Shown piece after piece: positions 7,687-18,112 of a stretch of 64,000 nucleotides of DNA. The stretch lies in assembly GCF_011046735.1 (NCBI RefSeq), contig NZ_CP049258.1, positions 5,660,001 through 5,724,000 of the forward strand, written 5' to 3'. This stretch comes from Nordella sp. HKS 07. Its GTDB lineage: Bacteria > Pseudomonadota > Alphaproteobacteria > Rhizobiales > Aestuariivirgaceae. The translations under genes were made by a program, and so were the position numbers. The notes beneath the pieces are model-generated. The model did not search any database. It saw only the letters and a list, made by a program, of their open reading frames with translations, and was not told where the DNA came from. Position 1 is the first letter of the stretch; every line of letters begins with the position of its first letter.

Positions 7687-10600
7687 TTAGCCCGGACAGT
7701 CCCCGACGTCGCCCTTGACAGGCAGGAAGAAGCGGCGGCGCTCGCAGAGGGTCAGTTCGCGTGGCACAATGCTCTTGGCAAAATTGATGAGGTCTTTTGG
7801 TGTTTGGAATACGCGGACTATCTGAACGTCTTCTTCGCCGGAAACGATGGCGATCCGGGTTCCCTCCGAATTGAATATCGCGCGCATGGGCGCCAGTCGG
7901 TTCGGCCCGCCGGAGTCACTCGCAAGGACGGCGATCTCGTGCCCCGAATTCGCTGCCCAGAGCCTCACTGTGCGATTCTGAGACGATACCGTCACGACAT
8001 ACAAACCGTTGGGACTGAATTGGGCGCTTGTCACGCCGCGGTGACCCCTGAGAACGGCCTTTTCTCTTCCATCCGGTACGTTCCAAATACGAACGGATCC
8101 ATCGCGTGAGGCAGTAAGGAGCGAACGACCATCCTGGCTGAACGCGACTTCGGTCAGCGCGTCACTGTGGCCCGTAATAGTGGCGATGGTGCTTCCGTCC
8201 TTGATGGACCAGATGCGCGCGGTGCGGTCGAACGACCCTGTCGCAACCAGTTGGCCGTCCGGGCTGAACGCCGCCGCGCTGATCCGGTTCTGGTGACCGA
8301 CAAGAACCTTGAATTCACTCCCGTCGGTCTTCAAGAGCCGCGCAATGTTGTCGTTCGTTGCTGTGATAATGAGATTACCGTCGGGGTTGAAAACAGCCTG
8401 GGGCAGGCTCCCACTTGTCCTCAGAACGGTTCGTTCTGTACCGCTTGCTGTGTCCCATAGCCGCACTTCGCCCTGAATTGTCGCCGACGCCAGTAAGCTA
8501 CCATCGGGGCTAAACTGAACATTGAAAAGTCCGTTGCGAGTCTCGAGCTGCGCGACTTCGCGCCTGCTTTGAACATCCCAAATGAGAATCCGACCCGTAA
8601 GCGATGCGGTTGCGAGGCGATTTCCGTCATTACTGAACGTCGCGCTATGCATAATTTCGTGTGTGTCAAGCTCGGCAACCTCACGCCCGCTGACGACGTC
8701 CCAAAGGTGCGCCACACTATCGCCGCCTCCAGTCAATAGGTGCACATTGTCGGGGCTGAATACTGCAAAGGTCGGCGGATATTTGTGAAACAACGCAGAC
8801 GTTATAACCCCGTCAATATCCCAGAGCCGAGCAGTGCCATCGTGCGATGCCGTGAGCAGGACACTGCTGTCAGCCGGGCTGAATTCTACGTGCTCGATTA
8901 AGGCCCGATGGCCGCTCAGGGTCGTAAGCAGCGATGCGTGCTGCACGTCCCAAATGCGAACCGTGCCGTCGATGGAAGGGGTGGCCAGGAAACGATCATC
9001 CCGGCTGAAAGCGCTGTTCATCTCCTTATCGCGCTCTTCGGAGGCGATGTCACTCAGTCTTAGCCCCGATTTCTCCTGACCGAGCACATCGCGCAATTTT
9101 CCCGTGACACCGTCCCAGAGCCGTGCGGTGCCATCAATGGACACGGTCGCAACAAGCCGGCCGTCGTGACTGAATATTACGCCTTGTAATTGCGTGTCGC
9201 TCTTGTGACCGGCCAACTTCGCAATTTCTGTTCCTTTGGAGAGATCCCAAAGGCTCGAAAAGGCATCGAAACCTGAGCTCCACGAGCCCAAGAGAATTCG
9301 GCTTCCGTCCGGACTGAATAAGATCCTATACACCCATTGCCGAACCGGCAGGATTCGAGTCAGCTTGCCGTCTTCCGCGTTCCAGATGTGAAGACCGCCT
9401 GAAACTGATGCGCTTGCGAAGCTCTGGCCATCGGGACTAAAGCTAGCCAAACCGTCTAGCCGGCTATTTACATTCAGAATTTTCTTTCCGGTTTGAACGT
9501 CCCAGAGTGCTGGATAATTGCCCACCCCCGCTGTTAGAAGGCGGGTTCCATCTGGGCTGAAGATCGCCGTTGGAAAGTCACCGGCCTGCGAAAGTACAAA
9601 GAGCTGTTTGCCTGAAGCAGCGTTCCATATGCGCGCGGTATCATCTCTGGCAACTGTAACGACGCGGCTTCCGTCCGGGCTGAACATAGCCCTCTCGACA
9701 GCGTCCTGATGCCCTCTCAAGATCGCGGTCTCGGACCCACCCCGGACGTTCCAAATACGCGCTGTCTTGTCGAAAGACGAGGTGACAATACTGTCGCCGC
9801 TTGGATTGAAAGCTGCGTGTGCTACACCGGCATCATGGCGGAAGACCCTGGTTTGACGGTGCGCGAATATTGCCTTGTAGAGAGCTCCTTCTGCTTCCGA
9901 CAGGTACGGGCGGTCGGGTGCAGACACGTCCTTCGGCAGCGCTTCGAGCGCGAGCAAGATAGCTGCCTCCGTGTCGCCGCCCGCCGCGGTCTGCTCAGAC
10001 AAAAAGGCAAGGGAAAGAGACTGATTGCGGAGGGCCTGGTCGCGCGCCGCTAGAGCCTTCTCCTCAGCGGCCTTTGCTTGTCGCTCCGCAGCTTTTGCCT
10101 GCTTCTCCGCTGCTCTCGCCTGATCCGCGCTTGTTTCGGCCAGCATGGCCTGCCGCTCCGCTTCCCGTTGTCCCCTGAATCCAACTAATGCGCCAACACC
10201 AGCAATGGCAGCGAGGAAAAGCGCGATGATGGCCGCGTAGCGTGTGCGTCGCGCGAGGCGTGTTGCCGCCGTGGCCGCAAGACTCCGGCGTTCCGCCTCG
10301 CGTTCGAGACGCTCGCGTTTTGCCGCTTCCGCCGCCTCGATCAGATTCCGCTCGGCTTCCCGATCCCTTTCCTCTTTCTCTTTTTGTACGAAAGTAGATG
10401 CCTCGACATACTCGACGATATGATCGTCGATCTCCTCTCGTCTCGACAGCAGCATTTCTTCGCCCTCGGCCAGCCGCTTTCCAGGCGGGAGCAGAAGCTC
10501 CGGGTTCTTATTGTCTGACGACCATCGGCGTGCCTCGGTCTGAAGTCGGGCGCGCGTCTCAAGAAAACTTCGGTTCGCGTTGATAATGTCACGGGCGCGC

Positions 10601-12309
10601 GGCCAGCGGCTTACTAGTGCTTCATGCGCCACGCGCACAACCGCACGGCCTCCGACATCTTCATCGCTGACGAGAAGTCGGGCCGCGATAAGTGCATCAA
10701 CAAGGGCCGATCTTGCCGGTGTTGCGGCGACTTCGCTGAGCAAGGCGGGGCGCACAGTAACAGCCTCATCGCTCGGTCGCACGGTGGTGAGGGCCCGCAA
10801 CACGGGCGGCAGTGCATCCTGAATTTCGGCGGGCAGCGCATCGACAACTTCATCGGCGCGGCGCGCAATTGCACCTTCGAGGCCGCCCAGTGCCCGATAG
10901 GCGGCAAAGGTGAGGAGCCGGCGCTCCGAACCGGCTTGATACAGCTCATCGAGAACAAACTCGAGGAGTGGCAGCGATCCGGGATCGGCGGCAGCCGCCT
11001 CCTGCAGCACGTCCTCGAGCCGGCCTTGACTGGCGGTTTCCTCGAACCGGAGGCCTGTGGCGCGGGCCGGCTCTCGGATGATCTGGCCGATCTCCGGACC
11101 GGTCGGCGGCAACAGCTCATAACTGCTGAGGCCATCTTTCAATGGCGTGAAGCCTGGAACTTCGCCGCATCGGTGGAAGAAGTCCGCCCGGATTGTCCCG
11201 ATCACCCATACGAGCCCGCTGCCGGCGAGCGCCGCCAGCAACCGAACAAACGCCTCGCGCGATGCCGGATCCCTCTCCGTCGTGAACAGTTCCTCCATTT
11301 GGTCCACCGTCAGTACCAATCGCGCTTGCGAGAGAGCCAGGCCCTTAGCCGTCGCCGCTTTGCCAAGCGCTTGACGGATCAGCGCAAGCGACCGATCGGG
11401 GGCGCTGCGAAACAGGGTTGCCAACTCCTCAGCCGTCATTACCTGCGCGAGCTCAGGGAGCGCTTCCCCGCGCAACAGCCCTGCGGCCAGTGATGCAACC
11501 GCATCATGCCCTTCGGACGGCCGGGTCAGGCAGCGCCGCCACAAGGTGATGCCCGCCACCGCACCGGGTCGGGTGATCGAGGGGAGCAGCCCGGCCCGTA
11601 GAAGAGAAGACTTCCCCGAGCCGCTCATCCCATAGATCAGCAGGAACGCCTTGCCGCTGGCGGCGAGCTGCTCCAACCTCTCGGTACAGGTCGCAATAGC
11701 GCGCGCACGGCCGAAGAAGAGAGGAGCGTGATCAAAGTCGAAGACGTCGAGGCCGCGGAAAGGCGATCCGACCTGTTCCTCGGAAGCCAGGGGTACGCGA
11801 TAGACATGCACCGGCCGGGCAATGTTCTTCACCTTGTGCTCGCCAAGGTCCAGGAAATCGAGCGATAATCGATCGCGAACCTGCGTGTAGATCGCCTCGG
11901 AGACACAGATACCCCCCGGAGGGGACATGGCCTCCAAACGCGCGGCAACGTTGACGCCGTCGCCCATGAGATTATCGCCATCCACCACGACATCGCCGAG
12001 ATTGATGCCGATGCGGAATCTGAGGCGGCTCGCCTCGGGCAAATCGGCGTTCCGCTTGTCGATTTCGAGCTGGATTTCGGTCGCACACCTGACCGCCTCG
12101 ACGGGGCTTGCGAACTCCGCAATGACACTGTCCCCGGCGCTCCCGAAGATGCGTCCGTCGTGACGCGCAATCAGATGGTCGATGACTTCCCTGTAGGCCT
12201 TGAGGACGGCAAAAGTACTCTCCTCATCCCTGCCCATCAGCCGGCTGTAGCCGGCCACATCGGCTGCAAGGATGGCAGCCATTTTGCGCTGAACGCGATC
12301 CACCGCCAT
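7687..12309 (-). CDS. Class III cyclase - nSTAND1 NTPase - WD40 fusion (1540 aa)
   Basis: Residues 1-175 are a class III nucleotidyl cyclase domain ([11 protein letters not shown] with metal Asp, [25 protein letters not shown]). About 178-590 match an nSTAND1-type P-loop module: [20 protein letters not shown], Walker [15 protein letters not shown], Walker [14 protein letters not shown] Glu/Arg/Ala-rich coiled coil with one membrane segment ([19 protein letters not shown]) follows, then about 15 WD40 repeats (FSPDG...TARIWN units), enough for two propellers. STAND proteins are ligand-triggered switches; the WD40 region would be the sensor, and the cyclase a possible output. It is monocistronic; no partner gene adjoins. 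Confidence 0.9.
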   Translation of the reverse strand: MAVDRVQRKMAAILAADVAGYSRLMGRDEESTFAVLKAYREVIDHLIARHDGRIFGSAGDSVIAEFASPVEAVRCATEIQLEIDKRNADLPEASRLRFRIGINLGDVVVDGDNLMGDGVNVAARLEAMSPPGGICVSEAIYTQVRDRLSLDFLDLGEHKVKNIARPVHVYRVPLASEEQVGSPFRGLDVFDFDHAPLFFGRARAIATCTERLEQLAASGKAFLLIYGMSGSGKSSLLRAGLLPSITRPGAVAGITLWRRCLTRPSEGHDAVASLAAGLLRGEALPELAQVMTAEELATLFRSAPDRSLALIRQALGKAATAKGLALSQARLVLTVDQMEELFTTERDPASREAFVRLLAALAGSGLVWVIGTIRADFFHRCGEVPGFTPLKDGLSSYELLPPTGPEIGQIIREPARATGLRFEETASQGRLEDVLQEAAAADPGSLPLLEFVLDELYQAGSERRLLTFAAYRALGGLEGAIARRADEVVDALPAEIQDALPPVLRALTTVRPSDEAVTVRPALLSEVAATPARSALVDALIAARLLVSDEDVGGRAVVRVAHEALVSRWPRARDIINANRSFLETRARLQTEARRWSSDNKNPELLLPPGKRLAEGEEMLLSRREEIDDHIVEYVEASTFVQKEKEERDREAERNLIEAAEAAKRERLEREAERRSLAATAATRLARRTRYAAIIALFLAAIAGVGALVGFRGQREAERQAMLAETSADQARAAEKQAKAAERQAKAAEEKALAARDQALRNQSLSLAFLSEQTAAGGDTEAAILLALEALPKDVSAPDRPYLSEAEGALYKAIFAHRQTRVFRHDAGVAHAAFNPSGDSIVTSSFDKTARIWNVRGGSETAILRGHQDAVERAMFSPDGSRVVTVARDDTARIWNAASGKQLFVLSQAGDFPTAIFSPDGTRLLTAGVGNYPALWDVQTGKKILNVNSRLDGLASFSPDGQSFASASVSGGLHIWNAEDGKLTRILPVRQWVYRILFSPDGSRILLGSWSSGFDAFSSLWDLSKGTEIAKLAGHKSDTQLQGVIFSHDGRLVATVSIDGTARLWDGVTGKLRDVLGQEKSGLRLSDIASEERDKEMNSAFSRDDRFLATPSIDGTVRIWDVQHASLLTTLSGHRALIEHVEFSPADSSVLLTASHDGTARLWDIDGVITSALFHKYPPTFAVFSPDNVHLLTGGGDSVAHLWDVVSGREVAELDTHEIMHSATFSNDGNRLATASLTGRILIWDVQSRREVAQLETRNGLFNVQFSPDGSLLASATIQGEVRLWDTASGTERTVLRTSGSLPQAVFNPDGNLIITATNDNIARLLKTDGSEFKVLVGHQNRISAAAFSPDGQLVATGSFDRTARIWSIKDGSTIATITGHSDALTEVAFSQDGRSLLTASRDGSVRIWNVPDGREKAVLRGHRGVTSAQFSPNGLYVVTVSSQNRTVRLWAANSGHEIAVLASDSGGPNRLAPMRAIFNSEGTRIAIVSGEEDVQIVRVFQTPKDLINFAKSIVPRELTLCERRRFFLPVKGDVGDCPG

Positions 12310-13056
12310 GCTAGCTCCGCGGTGCCTCTTGCGCGATCTTAAGCGAAAAAGGCGCGGATGAGGAGGGCCGGTTTAACCTGAGCCGAATGACGCCGGTCGA
12401 GCCTGCAAATGCCTGCATATGGCCCTTCCTAACCGAACCGGCGCTGATCAAGAGGTCAGCTAGTGGCCCATCGCGTGATTTCGCGGCTCTGTGGAATTTG
12501 GCCGCTATCGGGGCATAGCGGACATGGCCGGACTTCCAGCTGGCTCGACCCGGTAGCGAATGACCCGAAGCGGACGCAACAGAACGGTCAATCGGGTAGC
12601 CGTCGCCCAGCTGATTGAGCCCAGCGAACCGCGAAAGCAAGCCACGCGGTCCAATAGTTCAAATTATTTGTTTACTGCTGGTACGCGCGGAGTTGTCTTA
12701 GCGATCGCGTCCAGCGGCAACGAGGAGGAACGCGGCTACATATGCTAGGCGACGGCCTATTGTACTTAGAGCCAAGCGCATCGCCACGAGTTTGTCAGAC
12801 GAATAACAACGACGTGCTGACCGGCTTTCTGGTTGTGGTCCGGAATGTCTTGATCCCAACCGTGGATATTAAACACCACAGGTCCCAGACCCGGCGCGGG
12901 GGTCGTGCCAGTCGCCGAAGGCAATGCGAACAGGGATAACTTCCTCACCAGCGCCAAGGAAAAGAAAACCGATCAGTCTGCCCTTTTGTTGTAGTGATCG
13001 GTTTCGTGATGGGCGTGGGTGAATTCCGAGAGCGGGACTGTATCGCCTAGCCGCAC
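12310..13056. other. Intergenic region with repeat
   Basis: About 750 bases without a supported gene. It contains dispersed repeat copy 2 (12507-12576). Short open frames on both strands have no family features; the minus frame 12311-12640 is largely repeat sequence. Confidence 0.5.
12507..12576 (+). repeat. Dispersed intergenic repeat, copy 2
   Basis: It reads ATCGGGGCATAGCGGACATG then GCCGGACTTCCAGCTGGCTC and GTAGCGAATGACCCGAAGCG. It is the same unit as 4551-4620, with roughly one mismatch in seven bases, and as 21511-21574 in inverse orientation. Confidence 0.7.
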
Positions 13057-14133
13057 TCAAGGCACCACAGCGAAGAACAAGAACACTGCAAAAATGACGA
13101 GGTGCACGGTGCCCTGGAGCACCGTTGTACGGCCGGTGCTAAGGGTGATTGCGCTGAGGAGCAGCGTGAGCGCCAGCAGAACTTGATCTATCGTCCCCAG
13201 GCCGAGTTCGAGGGGCTGTCGAAGCGCGATCGAAACAGCGCCAACCGCTGGAATCGTCAGACCAATGGTTGCGAGGGCAGATCCCAGTGCCAAATTCAAA
13301 CTGGTTTGTAATCGATTATTCCGAGCCGCCCTGAGAGCTGCCAGACATTCGGGAAGTAACACAAGCGCAGCGATGACAATCCCCACCACCGCCTTTGGGA
13401 CGCCAAGGAAGTCTATTCCAAATTCCAGAGTGGGAGTGAGAATCTTGGCAAGACCTACGACCGCGAAGAGTGAGACGAGTAGAAGTCCGCTGCTCAGAAT
13501 AACAATTGTGTCGGACGGAGGGGGATGCACCTCTTCATCGTCAGTTTGGACCGGGAGGAAGTAGTCACGGTGCCGCACGGTCTGGACGAAAACGAAAGAG
13601 CCGTAGAGCACCAGCGATACAAGCCCGGCAAAAACGAGCTGTGGCGGGCTGTACTGCGGCCCGAGTTCGCTAGCCGCAAAATTTGGAAGAATTAAGGTGA
13701 GGATCGTGAGTGGGGTCAGCACTGCCAGGGCGGCGCTTGCTCCCTGGACCTGAAATCCCTGTTCATGGTGACGGGTACCGCCCAATAGCAAACAGGAACC
13801 GACAATGCCATTACAAACAATCATAACGGCAGCGTAAACTGTGTCGCGCGCTAATCCTGCCTTTTCGGCGGGAGCGGCGATCATAACCGAGACAATTAAT
13901 GCCGTCTCAATCACCGTTACCGCAAGTGCGAGGACAAGCGTGCCAAATGGCTCGCCGACGCGGGACGCAATCACCTCCGCGTGATAGACTGCAGCGAACA
14001 CGGTGCCGAGCAGGACGACTCCGGCGAGCAAGGCAATGAGTCGCACATCACCGAGTATAGCAGCCATCAACAATATTACGCAGGCCAAGGCAGGCCAGCC
14101 CCATGTCCACCAAGGTAGCCGTGTTGCGATCAT
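13057..14133 (-). CDS. ChaA-type calcium/cation:proton antiporter
   Basis: A 358-aa integral membrane protein with about ten hydrophobic segments. It carries the two CaCA alpha repeats: GEPFGTLVLALAVTVIETAL in the first half and LPECLAALRAARNNRLQTSL then NLALGSALATIGLTIP in the second, with the Glu residues that bind the cation. A hydrophilic acidic loop (QTDDEEVHPPPSD) separates the halves. ChaA-type proteins exchange Ca2+ or Na+/K+ for protons across the inner membrane. Length is normal. Confidence 0.88.
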   Translation of the reverse strand: MIATRLPWWTWGWPALACVILLMAAILGDVRLIALLAGVVLLGTVFAAVYHAEVIASRVGEPFGTLVLALAVTVIETALIVSVMIAAPAEKAGLARDTVYAAVMIVCNGIVGSCLLLGGTRHHEQGFQVQGASAALAVLTPLTILTLILPNFAASELGPQYSPPQLVFAGLVSLVLYGSFVFVQTVRHRDYFLPVQTDDEEVHPPPSDTIVILSSGLLLVSLFAVVGLAKILTPTLEFGIDFLGVPKAVVGIVIAALVLLPECLAALRAARNNRLQTSLNLALGSALATIGLTIPAVGAVSIALRQPLELGLGTIDQVLLALTLLLSAITLSTGRTTVLQGTVHLVIFAVFLFFAVVP

Positions 14134-14258
14134 GCTGATGCCTCAAGCAACTAGCACCATCTATCATAATTAGATTTGAGTTTCAGCACTGTTTCAAAAC
14201 GCTCGAGCAAACTAGCGGGCAATGAATCCCCAGTCCGGGAAGACGTATTGCCGCTGTC

Positions 14259-14306
14259 GTGCAGCGGACATGGTCATGAAGTCCGAATCTGACCCATAGC
14301 GGACAC
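14259..14306 (+). repeat. Short intergenic repeat (with 17671-17719)
   Basis: Bases 14259-14295 are identical over 37 nt to 17671-17707 (GTGCAGCGGACATGGTCATG and onward to GAATCTGACCC), followed by a similar stretch (ATAGCGGACACT versus TAAGCAGACATT). Same orientation. The two copies bracket the cyclase-TPR gene and the IS110 element. Confidence 0.8.
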
Positions 14307-14337
14307 TTACAAAGCCGATCGGAAATTATGCCAAACA

Positions 14338-16104
14338 TCATTCTGGTAATCCCGCTTTGCGCAAGCCTTCGGCTAGCTTTGCTATGTCCTGCGGCCGACG
14401 AAACGGAAAGACTTGGCGTTGCATAGAGATCGAGAAATGGGGATGGTAGCTAATGATTTGGTCAAGGGCGTCCTTTGCCCGATCCAGCTTCCCTGCCAGC
14501 GCAGCACTTGCTGCCATGAGCGCCATCGAAAATAAGACTCCTTTCATCTCCAATTGCGCACGCTCCGCCCAGGCCAATGCTTCATCATGGCTCCCGGCGA
14601 GGAAATGGCCGGCAGCCATCGCCGCAAACATGCTGGCCCGATGCGAGTCGAGCGGGCTCAGCCTCAGTGCCCGTGCGGCGTACTCCTTGGCAGTTTCTGG
14701 CTCCCCAAGCCAGGCTCTTATCCAGGCACTCCAAAGCCAGGCCCAGGCCATGTTAGGATCGAGCGCGGTTGCGCGATCGACCAGCTCCCGGGCGCGATCG
14801 AGATCTTCGACCACGAAGCCCAGGGCGATTCCCGCTGCGGCGAGCGCCACCGCGTCGTCCTTGCCGAGTTCGCTCGCTCGCCTTGCCAGTCGGTCGGCTT
14901 CGACGGCCTCCTTCGCTGCGTCTTCGACCCATCCGCACACCTTGCGCATCGAATAGCATCGTGCCGCCATGCCATAGGCTGAAGCAAAGCCGGGATCGAG
15001 CTCGATCGCCCTGTGAAAATGCACCAATGCCTCCGCACAGGCAACCTTCGTCCACTGATGAAGGGCCGACAATCCGCGAAGGTAGTAGTCATAGGCATCG
15101 AGGCTTCCGGTCGGCTTGCGCCGCGATCTCTCGATTTCTGGCTGTTCAAGCTTCGGCGCGATTGCGGCAACCACGTTCTGGGTCACTTGATCCTGGAGGT
15201 CGAAGACATCCTCGACGGTGCCATCGAAGCGATCCGCCCAGAGATGAGCGCCTGTCGTACTGTCGATGAGCTGTCCCGTGATGCGGACCTTGTTTCCCGC
15301 CTTCCGCACGCTCCCTTCGAGCACATAGCGCACGCCAAGCTCGCGCCCGATCTGCTTCACGTCGACAGCACGGCCTTTGTAGACGAAGCTCGAATTCCGG
15401 GCGATCACAAACAGCCAGCGCATTCGCGACAGAGCGGTGATGATCTCTTCCACCATGCCGTCGGCGAAGTATTCCTGCTCAGGATCGCCGCTCATGTTCT
15501 GAAATGGCAGGACAGCGATCGAGGGCCTGTCAGGCAGGTTGAGAGTCAAGCGCCGAGCAGCGGGAACGCCGCGTAAGTCTTCGCGTTGCCACCGGTAGAC
15601 GCGGACCGGGTGCTCGATATTTTTGACCGTTTGCTCACCCATATCCTCGAACACCGAGGCATTCTTGCCGCGCACCTCCTCGAATACTTTGCTCGAGATA
15701 CAAATGCCGTCCGGCTCTGCAAGACCCTGGAGGCGCGCGGCAACGTTAACGCCATCGCCCATGAGATTGCCGCCGTCGACAACGATGTCGCCGAGATTGA
15801 TCCCGATTCGAAAGCGCATCCTGTTCGGCTCAGGTAGGCTGGCATTTCGTTTGTCGACCTCGATTTGAATTTTGGTGGCGCATCTGACCGCCTCGACGGG
15901 GCTTGCGAACTCCGCAATTACACTATCGCCGGCGCTGCCAAAGACGCGGCCTTCGTGCTGCGCAATCAAGGCGTCGATGGCTTCGCGATACACCCTAAGA
16001 GTGGCAAGAGTACCTTCCTCATCCTTGCCCATTAGCATGCTGTAGCCGGCCACATCGGCTGCAAGGATAGCGGCCATTCTGCGCTGAATTCTACCCCCAG
16101 CCAT
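14338..16104 (-). CDS. Class III adenylate cyclase with TolB-like and TPR domains
   Basis: A 588-aa protein. Residues 1-175 are a class III cyclase domain closely resembling that of the 1540-aa protein ([41 protein letters not shown]). About 190-320 is the TolB/FlgO-like segment often found after such domains (IAVLPFQNMSGDPEQEYFAD, VRYVLEGSVRKAGNKVRITG). The rest is TPR-like helical repeats. The architecture is typical of the many rhizobial cyclases that make cAMP in response to unknown signals. No membrane segment is seen, so it is probably cytoplasmic. Confidence 0.9.
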   Translation of the reverse strand: MAGGRIQRRMAAILAADVAGYSMLMGKDEEGTLATLRVYREAIDALIAQHEGRVFGSAGDSVIAEFASPVEAVRCATKIQIEVDKRNASLPEPNRMRFRIGINLGDIVVDGGNLMGDGVNVAARLQGLAEPDGICISSKVFEEVRGKNASVFEDMGEQTVKNIEHPVRVYRWQREDLRGVPAARRLTLNLPDRPSIAVLPFQNMSGDPEQEYFADGMVEEIITALSRMRWLFVIARNSSFVYKGRAVDVKQIGRELGVRYVLEGSVRKAGNKVRITGQLIDSTTGAHLWADRFDGTVEDVFDLQDQVTQNVVAAIAPKLEQPEIERSRRKPTGSLDAYDYYLRGLSALHQWTKVACAEALVHFHRAIELDPGFASAYGMAARCYSMRKVCGWVEDAAKEAVEADRLARRASELGKDDAVALAAAGIALGFVVEDLDRARELVDRATALDPNMAWAWLWSAWIRAWLGEPETAKEYAARALRLSPLDSHRASMFAAMAAGHFLAGSHDEALAWAERAQLEMKGVLFSMALMAASAALAGKLDRAKDALDQIISYHPHFSISMQRQVFPFRRPQDIAKLAEGLRKAGLPE

Positions 16105-16221
16105 GCCGGATCCTGTAATGGACAGGGCCGCATTTTAAGCGAAGTGGCGACGGATGAGTAGGGCTGACCCAAGCCCCTACAGCGGCGAGTTACCGAACCC
16201 ACTTATGGCCGCTTTTGATGC

Positions 16222-16234
16222 TGTGGACGGCTCC
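16222..16234 (+). repeat. IS1111-type left subterminal inverted repeat
   Basis: TGTGGACGGCTCC, a perfect 13-bp reverse complement of 17595-17607, 67 bp upstream of the transposase start. Confidence 0.85.
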
Positions 16235-16301
16235 TCCACCTGGTGCGCAAGTGCCATAGGATTGGTGGCCAAAAGGTGACCACGATTCGGAGGAGCTCGA
16301 T

Positions 16302-17333
16302 ATGCAAGCGGTGACGACAATCGGTTTCGACATTGCGAAGTCTGTTTTCCAGGTTCACGGCATTGACGCAGACGGCCAGGGGGTTATTCGCCAGCGTCTC
16401 AAGCGGTCACGGGTTCTCGGTTTCTTCAGGAAGCTTTCGCCTTGTGTGGTTGGTATCGAGGCATGCGCGTCCTCGCACCACTGGTCGCGCGAGTTGCAGG
16501 CACTCGGGCACACGGTTCGATTGATGCCGCCGGCCTATGTGAAGCCGTATGTGAAACGCCAGAAGAACGATGCGGCCGATGCCGAGGCCATTTGCGAGGC
16601 GGTGCAGCGGCCAAGCATGCGGTTCGTGCCGACCAAGACACCCGACCAGCAAGCCTGTCTGATGCTCCACCGTACGCGGCATCTGTTCATTCGCCAGCAG
16701 ACTGCGCTGATCAATGCGATCCGCGCCCACCTTGCCGAGTTTGGCATTGTCGCACCAGTCGGCCGCAATGGCGTCGAGAAGCTGCTCGATGTGGTTGCCG
16801 ATCCCGACGATGGACGCGTGCCCGAGATTGCGCGCGAGTGCCTGGAGGCACTGGGCCGTCAACTATGGCAGCTGAAGCGGCAGATCCTGACGTTCGACCA
16901 GCATATCAACGCCTGGCATCGCTCAAACGAGACCAGCCGTCGGCTCGACGAACTCCCCGGGGTCGGTCCGGCGCTGGCAACCGCGCTGGTCGCCAGTATT
17001 CCCGATCCGAGGGCGTTTCGCTCGGGACGCGACTTCTCAGCCTGGATTGGGCTGGTGCCGAAGCAGAACTCCAGTGGAGGCAGGGAGAGGCTTGGCAATA
17101 TCACCAAACAGGGCGATCGATACCTGCGCTCGCTGTTCTGTGCTGGCGCGTTGGCGGTGATCCGATACGCGAAAATCCACGGCACCAAGCATCGGCCATG
17201 GCTTGCCAAGCTGCTGGAGCGGCGGCCGACAAAGGTGGCCGCGATCGCGTTCGCCAACAAGATTGCCCGCATGGCCTGGGCGATGATGGCCAAGGGCGAG
17301 CGTTACAGGGAACCCGTCGCGCTGGCTCGCTAG
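16302..17333 (+). CDS. IS110-family transposase
   Basis: A 343-aa protein of normal length. The N-terminal RuvC-like DEDD domain starts TIGFDIAKSVFQVHG (first Asp), has VGIEACASSHHW (Glu) and KNDAADAEAICEA (Asp pair). The C-terminal IS110 domain has LPGVGPALATALVASI (helix-hairpin-helix) and DFSAWIGLVPKQNSSGGRER then LGNITKQGDRYLR with the catalytic Ser. IS110 enzymes recombine without terminal transposition cleavage, guided by an element-encoded bridge RNA. The reading frame is uninterrupted, so the element could be active. Confidence 0.95.
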   Translation: MQAVTTIGFDIAKSVFQVHGIDADGQGVIRQRLKRSRVLGFFRKLSPCVVGIEACASSHHWSRELQALGHTVRLMPPAYVKPYVKRQKNDAADAEAICEAVQRPSMRFVPTKTPDQQACLMLHRTRHLFIRQQTALINAIRAHLAEFGIVAPVGRNGVEKLLDVVADPDDGRVPEIARECLEALGRQLWQLKRQILTFDQHINAWHRSNETSRRLDELPGVGPALATALVASIPDPRAFRSGRDFSAWIGLVPKQNSSGGRERLGNITKQGDRYLRSLFCAGALAVIRYAKIHGTKHRPWLAKLLERRPTKVAAIAFANKIARMAWAMMAKGERYREPVALAR

Positions 17334-17594
17334 GGCACGGCGACTTTGGACGAGATCGCGCCGGCAACGGCGTGATGTGAAGGCTGGAAAGGACTGACAG
17401 CAGGTAACGCAGAACCGGTCGATCCGGCGATCAGGACAACCCACATGGGCCACAGCATTGTCGAATGCGAGCTTTTGACCGGGACCTGATCCGCGGAAGG
17501 CATTATGGCCAGCGGCCCTATGAGCCGCGCTCAAAGGCCGAACACATGGCTGCTACGACCAGCGCTGCGACATGCAAAAGAACCTTGACAGCCC
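17334..17594 (+). ncRNA. Candidate bridge-RNA region of the IS110 element
   Basis: The noncoding end between transposase stop and right inverted repeat is about 260 nt with no gene. In IS1111-group IS110 elements the bridge RNA, with target- and donor-binding loops, is encoded in this downstream end. Assignment rests on position and element group; the RNA fold was not computed. Confidence 0.45.
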
Positions 17595-17607
17595 GGAGCC
17601 GTCCACA
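17595..17607 (-). repeat. IS1111-type right subterminal inverted repeat
   Basis: GGAGCCGTCCACA, the exact reverse complement of 16222-16234. Confidence 0.85.
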
Positions 17608-17670
17608 CATGGCCCTAAGGCGACATCCCAGCTACCAAATGCGATCCCCGGTTTTGAGGGGAAAGCTGCC

Positions 17671-17719
17671 GTGCAGCGGACATGGTCATGAAGTCCGAAT
17701 CTGACCCTAAGCAGACATT
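17671..17719 (+). repeat. Short intergenic repeat (with 14259-14306)
   Basis: The second copy of the 37-nt identical repeat; it ends CTGACCCTAAGCAGACATT, the core found across the dispersed family. Confidence 0.8.
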
Positions 17720-17874
17720 GGTCCTGCAACGCCACGGCGATAGATCGAGCGACTCGAAGGCCTTATGCTATGAGGCCTTCCATGCCAAATGAGGCGATTG
17801 TGGCGCGCGATATTGGCAAATGGCTGGAAGACTTGGGCCTCGACGTACTTGCCGAGACTGGAGGAGGACTTCAG

Positions 17875-18110
17875 ATGGAAGATATCGATTGTGGTCGCCG
17901 GATGTTTTGCGGCGGCGCCGCCGTGGCTATTGCCGCTATGCCTCTCAGTATCATGAACGCCTCGCGCCGAGCGGCCGCTCAAATCCCACAACGGGTTCAG
18001 CCGATATCCGCCGCGACTTTTGGGCCTATCAAGCAGGCGCGGGCTGGGCTGCTCAACGTCGGCTAAGCGGAAGCGGGGGTGGCGAACGGTCCCGTCGTGA
18101 TCCTGTTGCA
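17875..18110 (+). pseudogene. Alpha/beta hydrolase 5' remnant with Tat-like signal
   Basis: It encodes CGRRMFCGGAAVAIAAMPLS, a twin-arginine-type signal, then FGPIKQARAGLLNVG, an in-frame TAA at 18064-18066, and AEAGVANGPVVILLHG, the oxyanion-hole segment of an alpha/beta hydrolase. In intact relatives this reads LNVGYAEAG, so the stop most likely replaced a Tyr codon. The catalytic remainder is missing. Just upstream, 17797-17850 encodes DIGKWLEDLGLDVLAE, resembling the start of the SAM domain of cyclases such as 26390-29677, perhaps another remnant. Confidence 0.65.
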
Positions 18111-18112
18111 CG

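Larger units (their letters stand above)
16211..17614 (+). mobile_element. IS110-family insertion sequence, IS1111-like group
   Basis: An intact transposase gene is enclosed by 13-bp inverted repeats TGTGGACGGCTCC at 16222-16234 and GGAGCCGTCCACA at 17595-17607. A short direct repeat ATGGCC occurs at 16205-16210 and 17609-17614, so the outer ends are placed here by inference. Short subterminal inverted repeats plus a long noncoding end downstream of the transposase (about 260 nt versus about 70 upstream) fit the IS1111 group of IS110 elements. Confidence 0.8.

Noticed and set aside
10624-11493. 289-aa plus-strand frame inside the 1540-aa protein gene
   Set aside because: Antisense to the nSTAND region, which has clear Walker motifs; no family features.
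12311-12640. 109-aa minus-strand frame before the 1540-aa gene
   Set aside because: Its sequence comes largely from the dispersed intergenic repeat, which also yields similar peptides elsewhere.
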